Source: Polynucleobacter sp. 86C-FISCH (GTDB taxonomy: Bacteria; Pseudomonadota; Gammaproteobacteria; Burkholderiales; Burkholderiaceae). From it: a stretch of 64,000 nt of DNA. The DNA lies in contig NZ_JACVOL010000001.1 of NCBI RefSeq assembly GCF_018882415.1, forward strand, positions 1,589,531-1,653,530. The letters run 5' to 3'. The notes under the pieces are model-generated. The model had not been told where the DNA came from. It worked only from the letters and a program-made list of their open reading frames with translations, and did not search any database. This document shows positions 29,415 to 38,314 of the stretch, one piece after another; position 1 is the first letter of the stretch, and every line of letters starts with the position of its first letter. The translations under genes and the position numbers were made by a program.

Positions 29415-29576
29415 ATAAAAAACCCGACGGGGTATCCCCATCGGGTTGTTTTGCCATGGTTTGCATGGCGCAGGCGCTCGGAAGGTATTTAGTTCCTTAG
29501 CCTATAAGCACATAGATGTACTTATTAAGATTGGCTTTCGCCAATGTAGCGGGGCACTATAACTGCCTCACCACGA
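29415..29576 (-). ncRNA. candidate structured small RNA between rpiA and yggX
   Basis: On the minus strand this stretch has a promoter upstream (TTGACA-N16-TAGGAT), five hairpins in a row and an intrinsic terminator with a U6 tail. The hairpins are at 29546-29574 (11-bp stem, loop GUUAUAG), 29530-29545 (AUUGGC/GCCAAU capped by a GAAA loop), 29504-29525 (9-bp stem, loop UCUA), 29482-29498 (AAGG/CCUU) and 29453-29469 (GCCAUG/CAUGGC). Three stems hold U-G wobbles on the minus strand that become C-A mismatches on the plus strand, which points to minus-strand transcription. The expected RNA is about 160 bases. No open frame of note lies here. I cannot assign an RNA family; 6S RNA was considered, but the fold is not one long rod. 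Confidence 0.55.
29417..29446 (-). terminator. intrinsic terminator of the small RNA, also serving rpiA
   Basis: A 12-bp stem (AACCCGATGGGG against CCCCGTCGGGTT on the minus strand) with loop ATA is followed by TTTTTT. All pairs form on the minus strand with one U-G wobble; on the plus strand the same position is a C-A mismatch and the T-run is broken (TTGTTTT). It therefore appears tuned for the minus strand while still able to end rpiA. Confidence 0.85.
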
Positions 29577-29580
29577 CTTC

Positions 29581-29608
29581 ATCCTACGCTTATCTTTGGG
29601 GGTGTCAA
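29581..29608 (-). promoter_or_regulatory. sigma-70-type promoter of the candidate small RNA
   Basis: Consensus -35 TTGACA (29603-29608) and -10 TAGGAT (29581-29586) are separated by 16 bases on the minus strand. Transcription should start near 29574-29576, exactly at the base of the first hairpin. The -35 box sits in the middle of a 23-base inverted repeat (29595-29617; TTTGGGG/CCCCAAA arms). Confidence 0.55.
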
Positions 29609-29646
29609 CACCCCAAATCAATATTTAATTAAAAGGTAATGAATAT

Positions 29647-29922
29647 TTATTCTGCTGGCGGAGGTACGTAACCTTGTGCGGTATCAGCGCCACCCTCAAA
29701 GAAATGCTTTTCTACCTGTTTTAAGAGGTATTGGCGTGCGCGTGGGTCTGCCATATTGAGGCGATTTTCATTAATCAACATGGTTTGCTGCTTTAACCAA
29801 CCAGCCCAAGCTTCTTTTGAGACTTGATTCCAAATCTTTTTACCCAGCTCTCCAGGAAGAGGGGCGAAATCCATGCCTTCAGCTTCTTTATTGAGTTTGA
29901 TACATTGAACCATGCGTGCCAT
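29647..29922 (-). CDS. oxidative damage protection / Fe(2+)-trafficking protein YggX
   Basis: YggX-family proteins are small cytoplasmic proteins that protect Fe-S clusters against oxidants and are thought to move Fe(II). The 91 residues start [19 protein letters not shown] with the conserved Cys7, followed by PPGxLG-type LPGELGKKI and [15 protein letters not shown], all typical. It lies 32 bases after argA on the same strand. No T-rich terminator follows; only the inverted repeat at 29595-29617 precedes the small RNA. Confidence 0.94.
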   Translation of the reverse strand: MARMVQCIKLNKEAEGMDFAPLPGELGKKIWNQVSKEAWAGWLKQQTMLINENRLNMADPRARQYLLKQVEKHFFEGGADTAQGYVPPPAE

Positions 29923-29954
29923 CTGTAATGCCTTTCTAGTATTTCTAGCGTTTC

Positions 29955-31319
29955 TTATAGATCTTTAGTTAAAACCATGGACTTGCGGTCCCAGTTATAA
30001 ATTTGTTTTCTTTCTTCAGGCAAGTCATCCACTGACGCCCGTTTAAAGCCGCGCTTTAAGAACCAGTGTTCGGTTCTTGTCGTGAGAACAAATAATTTTT
30101 TGATGCCTTCTTGTTTGGCGCGCATCTCAACACGCTTTAGCAGACGCTCACCGTCACCTGATCCTTGAACATCTGGATCAACAGCAAGACATGCTAGCTC
30201 ACCAACGCCATTCGGAAAGGGGAAGAGTGCTGCGCAACCGAAGAGAACACGATCATGCTCAATCACGGAGAAGCGCTGAATATCACGCTCAATCACATCT
30301 TGACCACGAGCAGCCAGAATGCCTTCATCTTCTAGAGGCATAGTTAATTGCAAAATGCCGCCAACGTCGTCCTGGTTGGCTTCACGTAAGTTCTCAATAT
30401 CGGATGAAGCTAGCATCATGCCGATACCATCATGGGTAAAGAGCTCTTCCAGCAGGGCACCATCTTGATTGCATGGGAGGAAATGAACACGGCTAACACC
30501 AGCCCGAATCGCTCTACCAGCAGTATTCAATAGGCCCTTCATGCCAAAGTCCATGTCTTTGTTCTGTGCGACATACTCTTGTAGCTGTGGCATCGACAGT
30601 TCAGTGATGAAGTCGCCCTCAGCATCTTTAAGACCGGCATATGGGCTTAAGAAAATCAGCTTATCTGCTTTGAGTGCTGCAGCAGTAGATGCCGCTACAT
30701 CTTCATAAGCCAAGTTGAATGCTTGACCCGTTGGTGAAAAACCTAAAGGCGAAAGCAAAACAATTTTGTTGCTATCAAGGGATTGTCTAATCGAACCAGA
30801 GTCCACTTTACGAACCAGTCCTGTATGAATGTAGTCAGTACCCTCAACAACACCTACCGGCATTGCAGTAATAAAGTTGCCAGAGATTACTGAAATGCGT
30901 GAACCAGCCATTGGTGTATTTGGAAGACCGCGACTAAATGCCGCCTCAATATCCAGACGTAATTCACCTGCAGCTTCTTTGACGCACTCTAGTGCAGCGG
31001 CATCGGTAATCCGGTAGCTGTGCATAGCACTCTTACCGAACTTACTTTTAATGTTGCGGAGCATGAGCTGCTCTTCAATTTGCGGGCGAATGCCATGAAC
31101 CAAAACAATACGCATGCCCATGGCATGCAACATGGCGATATCTTCAATCAGGTTCTCAAGACCGATTTCTTGTACGAGTTCACCCGCAAAAGCAATCACA
31201 AAGGTCTTTTCGCGGAAGCTATGAATATAGGGCGCAACATCACGCAGCCACCCCACAAAAGGGAAGTTGGAGGTCGTTTCTTCGGCCAATGAGGCCTGGT
31301 TTGGTGCATTTGTCGGCAT
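29955..31319 (-). CDS. argA: amino-acid N-acetyltransferase (N-acetylglutamate synthase)
   Basis: ArgA acetylates glutamate with acetyl-CoA in the first step of arginine synthesis and is usually inhibited by arginine. The 454 residues consist of an N-terminal amino-acid-kinase-like domain (about residues 25-290, [11 protein letters not shown] and [14 protein letters not shown]) that binds arginine. A C-terminal GNAT acetyltransferase domain follows (about 305-450, with [19 protein letters not shown] as the acetyl-CoA loop). Its start is only 17 bases from the divergent hrpA start, so both promoters must overlap or lie within the opposite coding region. Confidence 0.95.
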   Translation of the reverse strand: MPTNAPNQASLAEETTSNFPFVGWLRDVAPYIHSFREKTFVIAFAGELVQEIGLENLIEDIAMLHAMGMRIVLVHGIRPQIEEQLMLRNIKSKFGKSAMHSYRITDAAALECVKEAAGELRLDIEAAFSRGLPNTPMAGSRISVISGNFITAMPVGVVEGTDYIHTGLVRKVDSGSIRQSLDSNKIVLLSPLGFSPTGQAFNLAYEDVAASTAAALKADKLIFLSPYAGLKDAEGDFITELSMPQLQEYVAQNKDMDFGMKGLLNTAGRAIRAGVSRVHFLPCNQDGALLEELFTHDGIGMMLASSDIENLREANQDDVGGILQLTMPLEDEGILAARGQDVIERDIQRFSVIEHDRVLFGCAALFPFPNGVGELACLAVDPDVQGSGDGERLLKRVEMRAKQEGIKKLFVLTTRTEHWFLKRGFKRASVDDLPEERKQIYNWDRKSMVLTKDL

Positions 31320-31336
31320 AGTGAGAAAATTATAGG

Positions 31337-34300
31337 GTGCAAGAGCCTATAAACCAACAAAAACCCAAAGCAATCCCAAAGCCTGTGCCTGCTTCCAACA
31401 CCTTGCGGAAGCTAGATATTCGCTTTCCGGAGGAATTGCCGGTCTCTGGTCAGCGCCAGCTGATCAAGGATGCCCTGCAGAGCCACCAGGTGGTCATTGT
31501 GTGCGGAGAGACGGGCTCAGGTAAGACAACGCAGCTTCCAAAGATCTGTCTGGACTTGGGGCGAGGCACCATTAATGGTGGCAAGCTCATTGGCCACACC
31601 CAACCGCGCAGGATCGCAGCGACTGCCACAGCCAAGCGCATTGCTCAAGAGCTAGGTTCACCCATTGGCCAGGATGTTGGCTACCAAGTGCGTTTTGCCG
31701 ACAAGACTAGCAATACAGCCTCTATCAAACTGATGACAGACGGCATCTTGCTAGCCGAGACGCAGCGTGACCCACAGCTACGCGCTTATGACACGCTCAT
31801 CATCGATGAGGCGCATGAGCGCAGCCTCAATATTGATTTCTTATTGGGCTATTTGCGTCAGCTCCTACCTAAGCGTCCTGATCTTAAGCTGATCATCACT
31901 TCAGCAACGATTGATGCCCAGCGATTTGCAGAGCACTTTGCCATGAATGGCAAGGTAGCACCGGTAATTGAGGTCAGTGGTCGACTGTTTCCGGTGGAGC
32001 AGCGCTATGCACCACTGGAACCAGACGCCAGGCCTGATGGTAAAAAAGAATCCAAGACTGCCAAAGAAATTCCGGATGCCGTTACCGAAGAGATTGCTAG
32101 CTTATGGCGTGAAGGCGCCGCTGGCGCTGGAGATGTATTGGTATTTTTGCCGGGCGAGCGAGAGATACGTGACTGCGCAGAAGCTTTGCGTAAAGATCAT
32201 GTCCTGCAGCAACGCTTTCATCCGGAGATTCTGAGTTTGTTTGCTCGTCAGTCCGTTGCCGAGCAAGAAAGAGTATTTAGTCCGGGCAATGGTCGCAGAA
32301 TCATTCTGACTACCAACGTAGCAGAGACTTCATTAACGGTTCCCAATATTCGTTATGTGATTGATAGCGGCCTAGCTAGAGTAAAGCGCTACTCCTACCG
32401 CAATAAGGTTGAGCAGCTCCAAATAGAGCCGATCTCTCAAGCGGCTGCTAATCAAAGGGCGGGGCGTTGCGGTCGTGTATCGGATGGCATCTGCGTGCGC
32501 TTGTATAGCGAGCAAGATTACCAAGGCCGCCCTAAATTTACTGACCCGGAAATATTGAGAAGTTCATTGGCAGCAGTGTTGTTGCGCATGAGCTCCTTAC
32601 GCTTGCCAAAGATTCAGCACTTTCCATTTATTGATAAGCCACTTGGCAGAGCAATTGCAGATGGCGTACAACTTTTAGATGAGTTAGGTGCAATTGAATT
32701 TGATGAATCTGATTCAGTAGACGGCAAGGATATCAACAACAGCTTCAAACTCACTGCTATTGGTAAGCAGTTGGCGGACTTGCCGTTAGATCCTCGCATT
32801 GGACGTATGTTGCTCGCCGCAAAAGAGCAGAACGCTTTAAAGGAAGTAACCATCATTGCTTCAGCCCTAGCTACGCAAGACCCAAGAGATCGGCCTATGG
32901 ATCAGGCGGCCGCTGCAGATCAAGCGCATCTTCAGTTTGCTGATGAGCGCTCTGAGTTCTTGAGTTTCGTAAAGCTTTGGAATTGGTATCAGGATGCTTT
33001 GCAACATAAGCACAGCAATCGTCAGCTAGAGAATCTTTGCAAGAGTAAGTTTCTGTCACCCCGTCGCTTACGCGAATGGCGCGATGTCCATGGTCAACTC
33101 CATACGATGCTGGGCGAGAAGGGCTGGAAAGAAAATGGCCTAGCCGCAACTTATGAACAAGTTCATCTATCTTTATTGACCGGCTTACTTGGTTATGTCG
33201 CTAAAAAAGAAGAAGATGAAAAATCCCAGGATCGCAATAGCAAGACCGGCGGTTACATTGGTGCCCGAGGTATACGTCCATTTATCTGGCCTGGCTCTAC
33301 CATTGGCAAAAAGGCAGGTGCCTGGATTTTGGCTGGAGAGCTCCAAGAAACCAATCGCATGTATGCCAGAACAATTGCAAAGATTGAACCGCAATGGGTG
33401 GAGCGGGTTGCTGCACATCGTCTAATTAAATCCTTGAGTGATCCATTCTGGGATAACCGTCAGGGCGAGGTCATGGCGTTTGAACGTGGCACCTTATATG
33501 GCCTACCGATCTACCATGGCCGCCGCGTGCGTTATGAGCCTCATAATCCCGATGAAGCTAGAGAGTTATTCATTCGTCAGGCTTTAGTCCAAGAAGAAAT
33601 GTTTGGGCGCATGGATACTCCAGCGTTGCAACGCGAGACTGAAACGGATGCCAAGAAAAAATACCCAAATCTGTTTGGATTCTTTTGGCATAACCGTCGT
33701 CTCATTAAAGAGATTGAAGCCTTAGAGCATCGCTCACGTCGACCAGATGTTTTAGTGGATGATGAGTTGCTATTTGCTTTCTATGAGTCTCGTATTCCCA
33801 ATGGAGTATGTAGTCGAGAAAGCCTTAAAGCGTGGTTGGCTAAAAAAAGCGGAGAAGATAAAAATCAGGGAAGTGAGCTGGATGCTCAACTTCGCCTAGA
33901 AAAAGCAGACCTGATGCGCCATGAGGCGGCAGGCATTACTGTAGATCGTTATCCTAAGACGATGCTGGTGGGCGGTGCGCAACTTAGCCTGACCTATCAC
34001 TTTGAACCTGGAAGCCCGAAAGACGGTGTGACACTTGTTGTTCCGTTGACGCAGTTAAACCAAGTGGATGGACGTCGTTGCGAGTGGTTGGTACCCGGCA
34101 TGTGTGAGGAGAAAGTGCTTCTCCTGCTCAAATCTTTGCCTCAGAAACTTCGCCGTCATTGTGTGCCGCTACCGGATTACGCTAAATCTTTTCTGGAGCG
34201 CAAGTTAGAAGAAAAGCAATTTGGTGTTGGTGACTTCTTAGATAGTTTGATTGGCGACATCCGCAAAGAGCGTGGATTAGAAATTAAGCGCACGGACTTC

Positions 34301-35419
34301 AGGCCTGAAGCTTTACCTTTGCACTCGTCTATGAATTTCCGTTTGATCGATGAGCATGGGCGACAGTTAGAGGTGGAGCGCAATTTAGCGCGCTTACGCT
34401 CTGAGTATGGACAGACTGCCCGAAACGCTTTCCAAGCAATTGCTCAGGAAACGGCCCAGGTCGAGTTAGGCGTAGAGCCTCCGGTGGGCGAAAGAACTAA
34501 TGCCAATTCAACTGGCGGTAAAAGTACTGCAGATACGACTCGTAAGGTGGAGCAGGGCGGTTACCGTACCTGGGAGTTTGGTGAGCTGCCTGAAACATTA
34601 GAAATACAAAAAGGCAATAAAACCTTATTTGGTTATCCCGCATTAGTTGACCGCGGCGACTTCTGCGATCTTGAGGTGTTTGATGATCTAGAGGAAGCTC
34701 GTAAACAACATGGTTTAGGGCTGCGCCGTCTATTTGCTCTGAGCAATAAAGATACGCTTAAGGCTTTGCAAAAACAGTTGCCCGGTATTCGAGAATTAGG
34801 CCTGCTCTTTATTAATGTGGGCTCAGTAGAGGGATTGATTGATCAGATTTTGAATCTAGCTCTTGAGCGTGCTTATATGACTGAGCCATTGCCAGTTAAT
34901 GCTGAGCAATTTACAGAGCGCTTACAAGCAGGAAAACCAAGATTAGCGCTCATCGCCCAAGAGATTTCTCGTCATGCATTAAATGCATTACAAGCCCATG
35001 CGGATTTGCAGAAAAAGATCGCCAGTGCAAAAACTGCATCACCAAGTGCTTATGCTGATATTCAGGCGCAGATGCAAGGCTTGATATTTTCCAAATTTGT
35101 TGCAGAGATACCGTATGCCCAGCTGGTACATGTGCCGCGCTACTTAAAAGCCATTGCGATGCGGATTGATAAATTACGTTCTAACCCAAGTCGCGATGCC
35201 CAGTGTCAAAAAGATTGGGAATCGGTGGCGCGTCCATGGCAAAAACTGATACAGGGAACTAAGGGTGGCTCATCCTATGCAATGGCCGAAGACCAGGCCT
35301 TAACGGATTTTCGTTGGCAACTGGAAGAGCTGAGGGTGGCTTTATATGCCCAGGAGCTGAAAACACCAACCCCGATGTCCTTAAAGCGCCTTGAAAAGGT
35401 TTTAGCCAGCTTGCGCTAA
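31337..35419 (+). CDS. hrpA: ATP-dependent RNA helicase HrpA
   Basis: HrpA is a DEAH-box RNA helicase; in E. coli it rescues collided or stalled ribosomes. In the 1360 residues the helicase core shows Walker A GETGSGKTTQLPK (about residue 57), DEAH box DEAHERS and motif III SATI, and motif VI QRAGRCGR. Helicase-associated and OB-like regions follow, and the long C-terminal DUF3418 part is typical of HrpA. The GTG at 31337 is the only reasonable start near the N-terminus, with no clear ribosome site. Confidence 0.94.
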   Translation: MQEPINQQKPKAIPKPVPASNTLRKLDIRFPEELPVSGQRQLIKDALQSHQVVIVCGETGSGKTTQLPKICLDLGRGTINGGKLIGHTQPRRIAATATAKRIAQELGSPIGQDVGYQVRFADKTSNTASIKLMTDGILLAETQRDPQLRAYDTLIIDEAHERSLNIDFLLGYLRQLLPKRPDLKLIITSATIDAQRFAEHFAMNGKVAPVIEVSGRLFPVEQRYAPLEPDARPDGKKESKTAKEIPDAVTEEIASLWREGAAGAGDVLVFLPGEREIRDCAEALRKDHVLQQRFHPEILSLFARQSVAEQERVFSPGNGRRIILTTNVAETSLTVPNIRYVIDSGLARVKRYSYRNKVEQLQIEPISQAAANQRAGRCGRVSDGICVRLYSEQDYQGRPKFTDPEILRSSLAAVLLRMSSLRLPKIQHFPFIDKPLGRAIADGVQLLDELGAIEFDESDSVDGKDINNSFKLTAIGKQLADLPLDPRIGRMLLAAKEQNALKEVTIIASALATQDPRDRPMDQAAAADQAHLQFADERSEFLSFVKLWNWYQDALQHKHSNRQLENLCKSKFLSPRRLREWRDVHGQLHTMLGEKGWKENGLAATYEQVHLSLLTGLLGYVAKKEEDEKSQDRNSKTGGYIGARGIRPFIWPGSTIGKKAGAWILAGELQETNRMYARTIAKIEPQWVERVAAHRLIKSLSDPFWDNRQGEVMAFERGTLYGLPIYHGRRVRYEPHNPDEARELFIRQALVQEEMFGRMDTPALQRETETDAKKKYPNLFGFFWHNRRLIKEIEALEHRSRRPDVLVDDELLFAFYESRIPNGVCSRESLKAWLAKKSGEDKNQGSELDAQLRLEKADLMRHEAAGITVDRYPKTMLVGGAQLSLTYHFEPGSPKDGVTLVVPLTQLNQVDGRRCEWLVPGMCEEKVLLLLKSLPQKLRRHCVPLPDYAKSFLERKLEEKQFGVGDFLDSLIGDIRKERGLEIKRTDFRPEALPLHSSMNFRLIDEHGRQLEVERNLARLRSEYGQTARNAFQAIAQETAQVELGVEPPVGERTNANSTGGKSTADTTRKVEQGGYRTWEFGELPETLEIQKGNKTLFGYPALVDRGDFCDLEVFDDLEEARKQHGLGLRRLFALSNKDTLKALQKQLPGIRELGLLFINVGSVEGLIDQILNLALERAYMTEPLPVNAEQFTERLQAGKPRLALIAQEISRHALNALQAHADLQKKIASAKTASPSAYADIQAQMQGLIFSKFVAEIPYAQLVHVPRYLKAIAMRIDKLRSNPSRDAQCQKDWESVARPWQKLIQGTKGGSSYAMAEDQALTDFRWQLEELRVALYAQELKTPTPMSLKRLEKVLASLR

Positions 35420-35478
35420 GTCAAATCCATTGCAGCCTAGAGGTCATTTTGGGCCTCCTGATTGCTTACAATGGAGGT

Positions 35479-36513
35479 ATGTATACATTTATCAAGATTA
35501 GAGGTTTTCGCACAATTGCGACCTCCGCTTTATTGGCCCTCCTTTTAGCCAATCAAAACGCATTTGCGCAAGCTAGTAATGCTGCAGCACCAGTAGCTGT
35601 AAATCAGCCTAAGTTGGCGGTGATTCTCAATTCTGGCGAAGCTTCAGTCAGTTTGATTGATATGCCTACTCGTCAAGTCATCAAAACCATTCCAGTTGGT
35701 AAAGAACCTCACCATCTGATGTTGACGCCAGATCAAAAGACTTTGCTGATCGCAAATGCAGCAGGCAATGATGTGGCTTTAATGAATCCAACAACTGGTG
35801 AGTTGACTGGCAGAATTCCAAACATCATCGATCCATACCAAATTGGATACTCCCCAAATCACAAATGGTTTGTGGCAAATGGCAATCGCTTAGACCGTGT
35901 CGATATTTATGCTGCTGATGGCGCAAATCTCAAATTAGCGAAGACTGTGAAATTGGCAAAGACTCCAAGCCATATTGCATTTACAGCCGATAGCAAAATT
36001 GCATTCATTACTTTGCAAGACTCAAACGAGCTTGCTGCCATTGATCTTGAAACACAAAATGTCTTGTGGGTTATGCCGACAGGTAAAGTGCCTGCAGGCT
36101 TATGGATGACGCCTGGTGATCAGTACTTATTGGTTGGCATTACTGGCGAAGACAATGTCCAGGTGATCGACTGGAAAAATCGCAAAGAAGTAAAACGCAT
36201 CCCAACAGGGAAGGGCGCGCATAACTTCCGCCCTCTAGGGGATAAGAAGCATGTATTTGTGAGTAACCGTATTGCCTCCACGATTAGTCTGATCAATATG
36301 CAAACCCTGGAAAAGGTTGGCGACATCACTGGGCTCCCAGCGGGACCAGACGATATGGAAATCACTCCTGACGGAAAAACGCTATGGGTCACTTTCCGTT
36401 TCTCAAAAAAGGTTGGAGTCATCGATATCCCAACCATGAAGTTAGTTACTGTTATTCCGGTGGGTAAGTCGCCTCATGGAGTCTTCTTTACCCCAAGGGC
36501 TGGATGGGAGTAA
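35479..36513 (+). CDS. exported YVTN-type beta-propeller protein
   Basis: A secreted (periplasmic) beta-propeller of the YncE/YVTN kind, about 344 residues. A signal peptide covers residues 1-31 (hydrophobic ALLALLLA, then NAFAQA). Repeats of about 42 residues follow the pattern VxxVPVGKxPHxxxxTPDGK: VIKTIPVGKEPHHLMLTPDQ, GELTGRIPNIIDPYQIGYSP and VTVIPVGKSPHGVFFTP. The start is not certain: the ATG at 35479 gives a good signal peptide, but the GGAGG is too close to it, and a TTG at 35449 is also in frame. Members have been linked to PQQ-dependent metabolism; here the role is unknown. The next gene begins 8 bases downstream. Confidence 0.8.
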   Translation: MYTFIKIRGFRTIATSALLALLLANQNAFAQASNAAAPVAVNQPKLAVILNSGEASVSLIDMPTRQVIKTIPVGKEPHHLMLTPDQKTLLIANAAGNDVALMNPTTGELTGRIPNIIDPYQIGYSPNHKWFVANGNRLDRVDIYAADGANLKLAKTVKLAKTPSHIAFTADSKIAFITLQDSNELAAIDLETQNVLWVMPTGKVPAGLWMTPGDQYLLVGITGEDNVQVIDWKNRKEVKRIPTGKGAHNFRPLGDKKHVFVSNRIASTISLINMQTLEKVGDITGLPAGPDDMEITPDGKTLWVTFRFSKKVGVIDIPTMKLVTVIPVGKSPHGVFFTPRAGWE

Positions 36514-36521
36514 GCATCATC

Positions 36522-37310
36522 ATGAAATGCATGAGTCATAAGGCATTCATAAGTATTGCAGCCGTGCTCTTGCTCGGCTGTTTTTCATTGGGCGCCTCTG
36601 CTCAAGCTGCAGAGTGTAATAAAAAGGTTTACCTTACTTTTGATACTGGCAATATGGCAGTCGCAGAAAAGGTGGCGGAAATTCTGAAGCGACAAAATGT
36701 AAAAGCTACATTTTTCTTGGCGAATGAGAAAACTCTCCGCGGTGATTTTTCTTTAGACGATTCTTGGAAGGCTTATTGGCAAGAACGCGTAAAAGAGGGA
36801 CATCACTTTGGTAGTCATACCTATGACCATACTTATTTTGTAAAAGATGGTCCTAAAGGTGAAGTGTTTGAAAAACCTCAGTTTGGACCTAAGGCAGGCA
36901 TGACAGTCCTCTATAACGAGGCAGCTATGTGTAAAGAAATTCGCCGTGTAGATCAGCGTTTTCAAGAGCTTACCGATCACCCGATTCAAAAGATATGGCG
37001 TGCACCTGGCGGCAAAACTTCTCCTACCTTGATTCGCATGGGCAATATGTGTGGTTATGAGCATATCGGTTGGGATCCTGCTGGATTTTTGGGTGATGAG
37101 CTGAACTCTGATAAACACCCCAACGGCACTCTTCTGGATAAGGCGAGCCGCAATCTTAAGGATGGCGATATCACCATGGCTCATTTGGGGATTTGGTCCA
37201 GAAAAGACCCTTGGGCGCCCGCCGTATTGGAGCAGCTCATTGTGAATCTCAAGGCTCGCGGATTCTGCTTTGGACTGCTGCCCAAGAATCCTGTAAATCA
37301 GTCAAAATAA
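36522..37310 (+). CDS. exported polysaccharide deacetylase family protein
   Basis: A NodB-domain (carbohydrate esterase 4) protein with a signal peptide (hydrophobic FISIAAVLLLGCFSLGASAQA). Motif 1 reads LTFDTG, keeping the catalytic-base Asp41 but with Thr for the usual second Asp, which binds the metal in many family members. Motif 2 HTYDH supplies His99 and His103, and a RAPGGK motif 3 is present. The family removes N-acetyl groups from peptidoglycan or other glycans. I chose the ATG at 36522, with GGGAG about 11 bases upstream, over the ATG at 36504, which overlaps the previous gene. Confidence 0.82.
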   Translation: MKCMSHKAFISIAAVLLLGCFSLGASAQAAECNKKVYLTFDTGNMAVAEKVAEILKRQNVKATFFLANEKTLRGDFSLDDSWKAYWQERVKEGHHFGSHTYDHTYFVKDGPKGEVFEKPQFGPKAGMTVLYNEAAMCKEIRRVDQRFQELTDHPIQKIWRAPGGKTSPTLIRMGNMCGYEHIGWDPAGFLGDELNSDKHPNGTLLDKASRNLKDGDITMAHLGIWSRKDPWAPAVLEQLIVNLKARGFCFGLLPKNPVNQSK

Positions 37311-37313
37311 AGT

Positions 37314-38285
37314 ATGGATCTCAATGCAATCACTTCTGCAATTTCAGCCGCGTACGCTAGCGTTCAGGAGTTTCTGTTTGCAAATATAGTAGCCCCCGTT
37401 TTATATCAATTCGATTTAATGGCTTGGGCTGAAGATGTATTTGATGGACTTGATTGGTTTTTGTTTGGCTGCATCCAAATTTTCTTGATTATTGTTGTCT
37501 TAAGGACTTGGGAGCGTCTAGCGCCAGCAGAGCAGCAAGAGCGTTTTGCGAAAGCCAGCAGGGCAGATGTCTTGTATACCTTGTTTCATCGCTTGGGAAT
37601 TTTTCATGGCCTAGTATTCATCGCCTTATCTGGATTCTTCTTTGGGGTCGACTCCATCCTGCACGATTTCCGTTTCGATCGTTTAAACGTCGAGTCATGG
37701 TGGCCTGGTGTAACTTCTATTCCGGCTATTAGCTTCCTGATTTATTTAATATTGCTGGATTTCGTAGACTATCTCTACCACCGTGCATCACACGTATTTA
37801 ACTGGTGGTGGCAGTTGCATGCTTTGCACCACAGCCAAACAGTCATGACTGCTTGGTCTGATAATCGCAATCACATACTGGATGACATCATGCGGGCAGT
37901 GGTGATGTCTTTTGTTGCGTTGATGTTTGGAGTATCGCCAGGCCAATTCATTTTGCTAATTGCTTTGAGTGAATTTCTGCAAAGTTGGCAGCATGCCAAT
38001 ATCAAGACCCATTTAGGGCCTGCTAAATATCTATTGGTATCGCCTATGTTTCATCGTATGCACCATGCCGTTGGATATGGTCATGAAGCCAAAGGTAAGC
38101 CTGGTGTTTTAGGAGGCTGCAATTTTGGTGTTTTGTTTCCGTGGTGGGATATGTTGTTTAGAACAGCTATCTTCCCTAAAGAGGTCTATCCTACGGGGGT
38201 AAGAAACCTAACGGTTTCGCAAAATATCCTTACTCAACAGTGGCAAGGCCTTGTTCATGCCTTTAAAGAAATCATGCCCAAGTAG
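37314..38285 (+). CDS. fatty acid hydroxylase / sterol desaturase family protein
   Basis: An integral membrane di-iron protein of 323 residues. The three histidine clusters are present: HRASH (after FVDYLY), HALHHS and HRMHHA. They lie between about four hydrophobic segments. Bacterial members hydroxylate or desaturate lipids such as ornithine lipids, carotenoids or hopanoids; the substrate here cannot be told. It starts 3 bases after the deacetylase stop and is followed by the EI24 gene, so the group from 35479 to 40067 may form one transcript related to the cell envelope. Confidence 0.88.
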   Translation: MDLNAITSAISAAYASVQEFLFANIVAPVLYQFDLMAWAEDVFDGLDWFLFGCIQIFLIIVVLRTWERLAPAEQQERFAKASRADVLYTLFHRLGIFHGLVFIALSGFFFGVDSILHDFRFDRLNVESWWPGVTSIPAISFLIYLILLDFVDYLYHRASHVFNWWWQLHALHHSQTVMTAWSDNRNHILDDIMRAVVMSFVALMFGVSPGQFILLIALSEFLQSWQHANIKTHLGPAKYLLVSPMFHRMHHAVGYGHEAKGKPGVLGGCNFGVLFPWWDMLFRTAIFPKEVYPTGVRNLTVSQNILTQQWQGLVHAFKEIMPK

Positions 38286-38314
38286 ACTTCAAGTCTCAAG
38301 GCAATAGGAGTTGT

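Noticed and set aside
29415..29640. 6S RNA, tmRNA, RNase P RNA or a metabolite riboswitch as the identity of the rpiA-yggX RNA
   Set aside because: The fold is a chain of separate hairpins rather than the single rod with central bubble of 6S RNA; no tmRNA tag or tRNA-like ends, no RNase P signature and no downstream gene in the right orientation for a riboswitch. A covariance search could overturn this.
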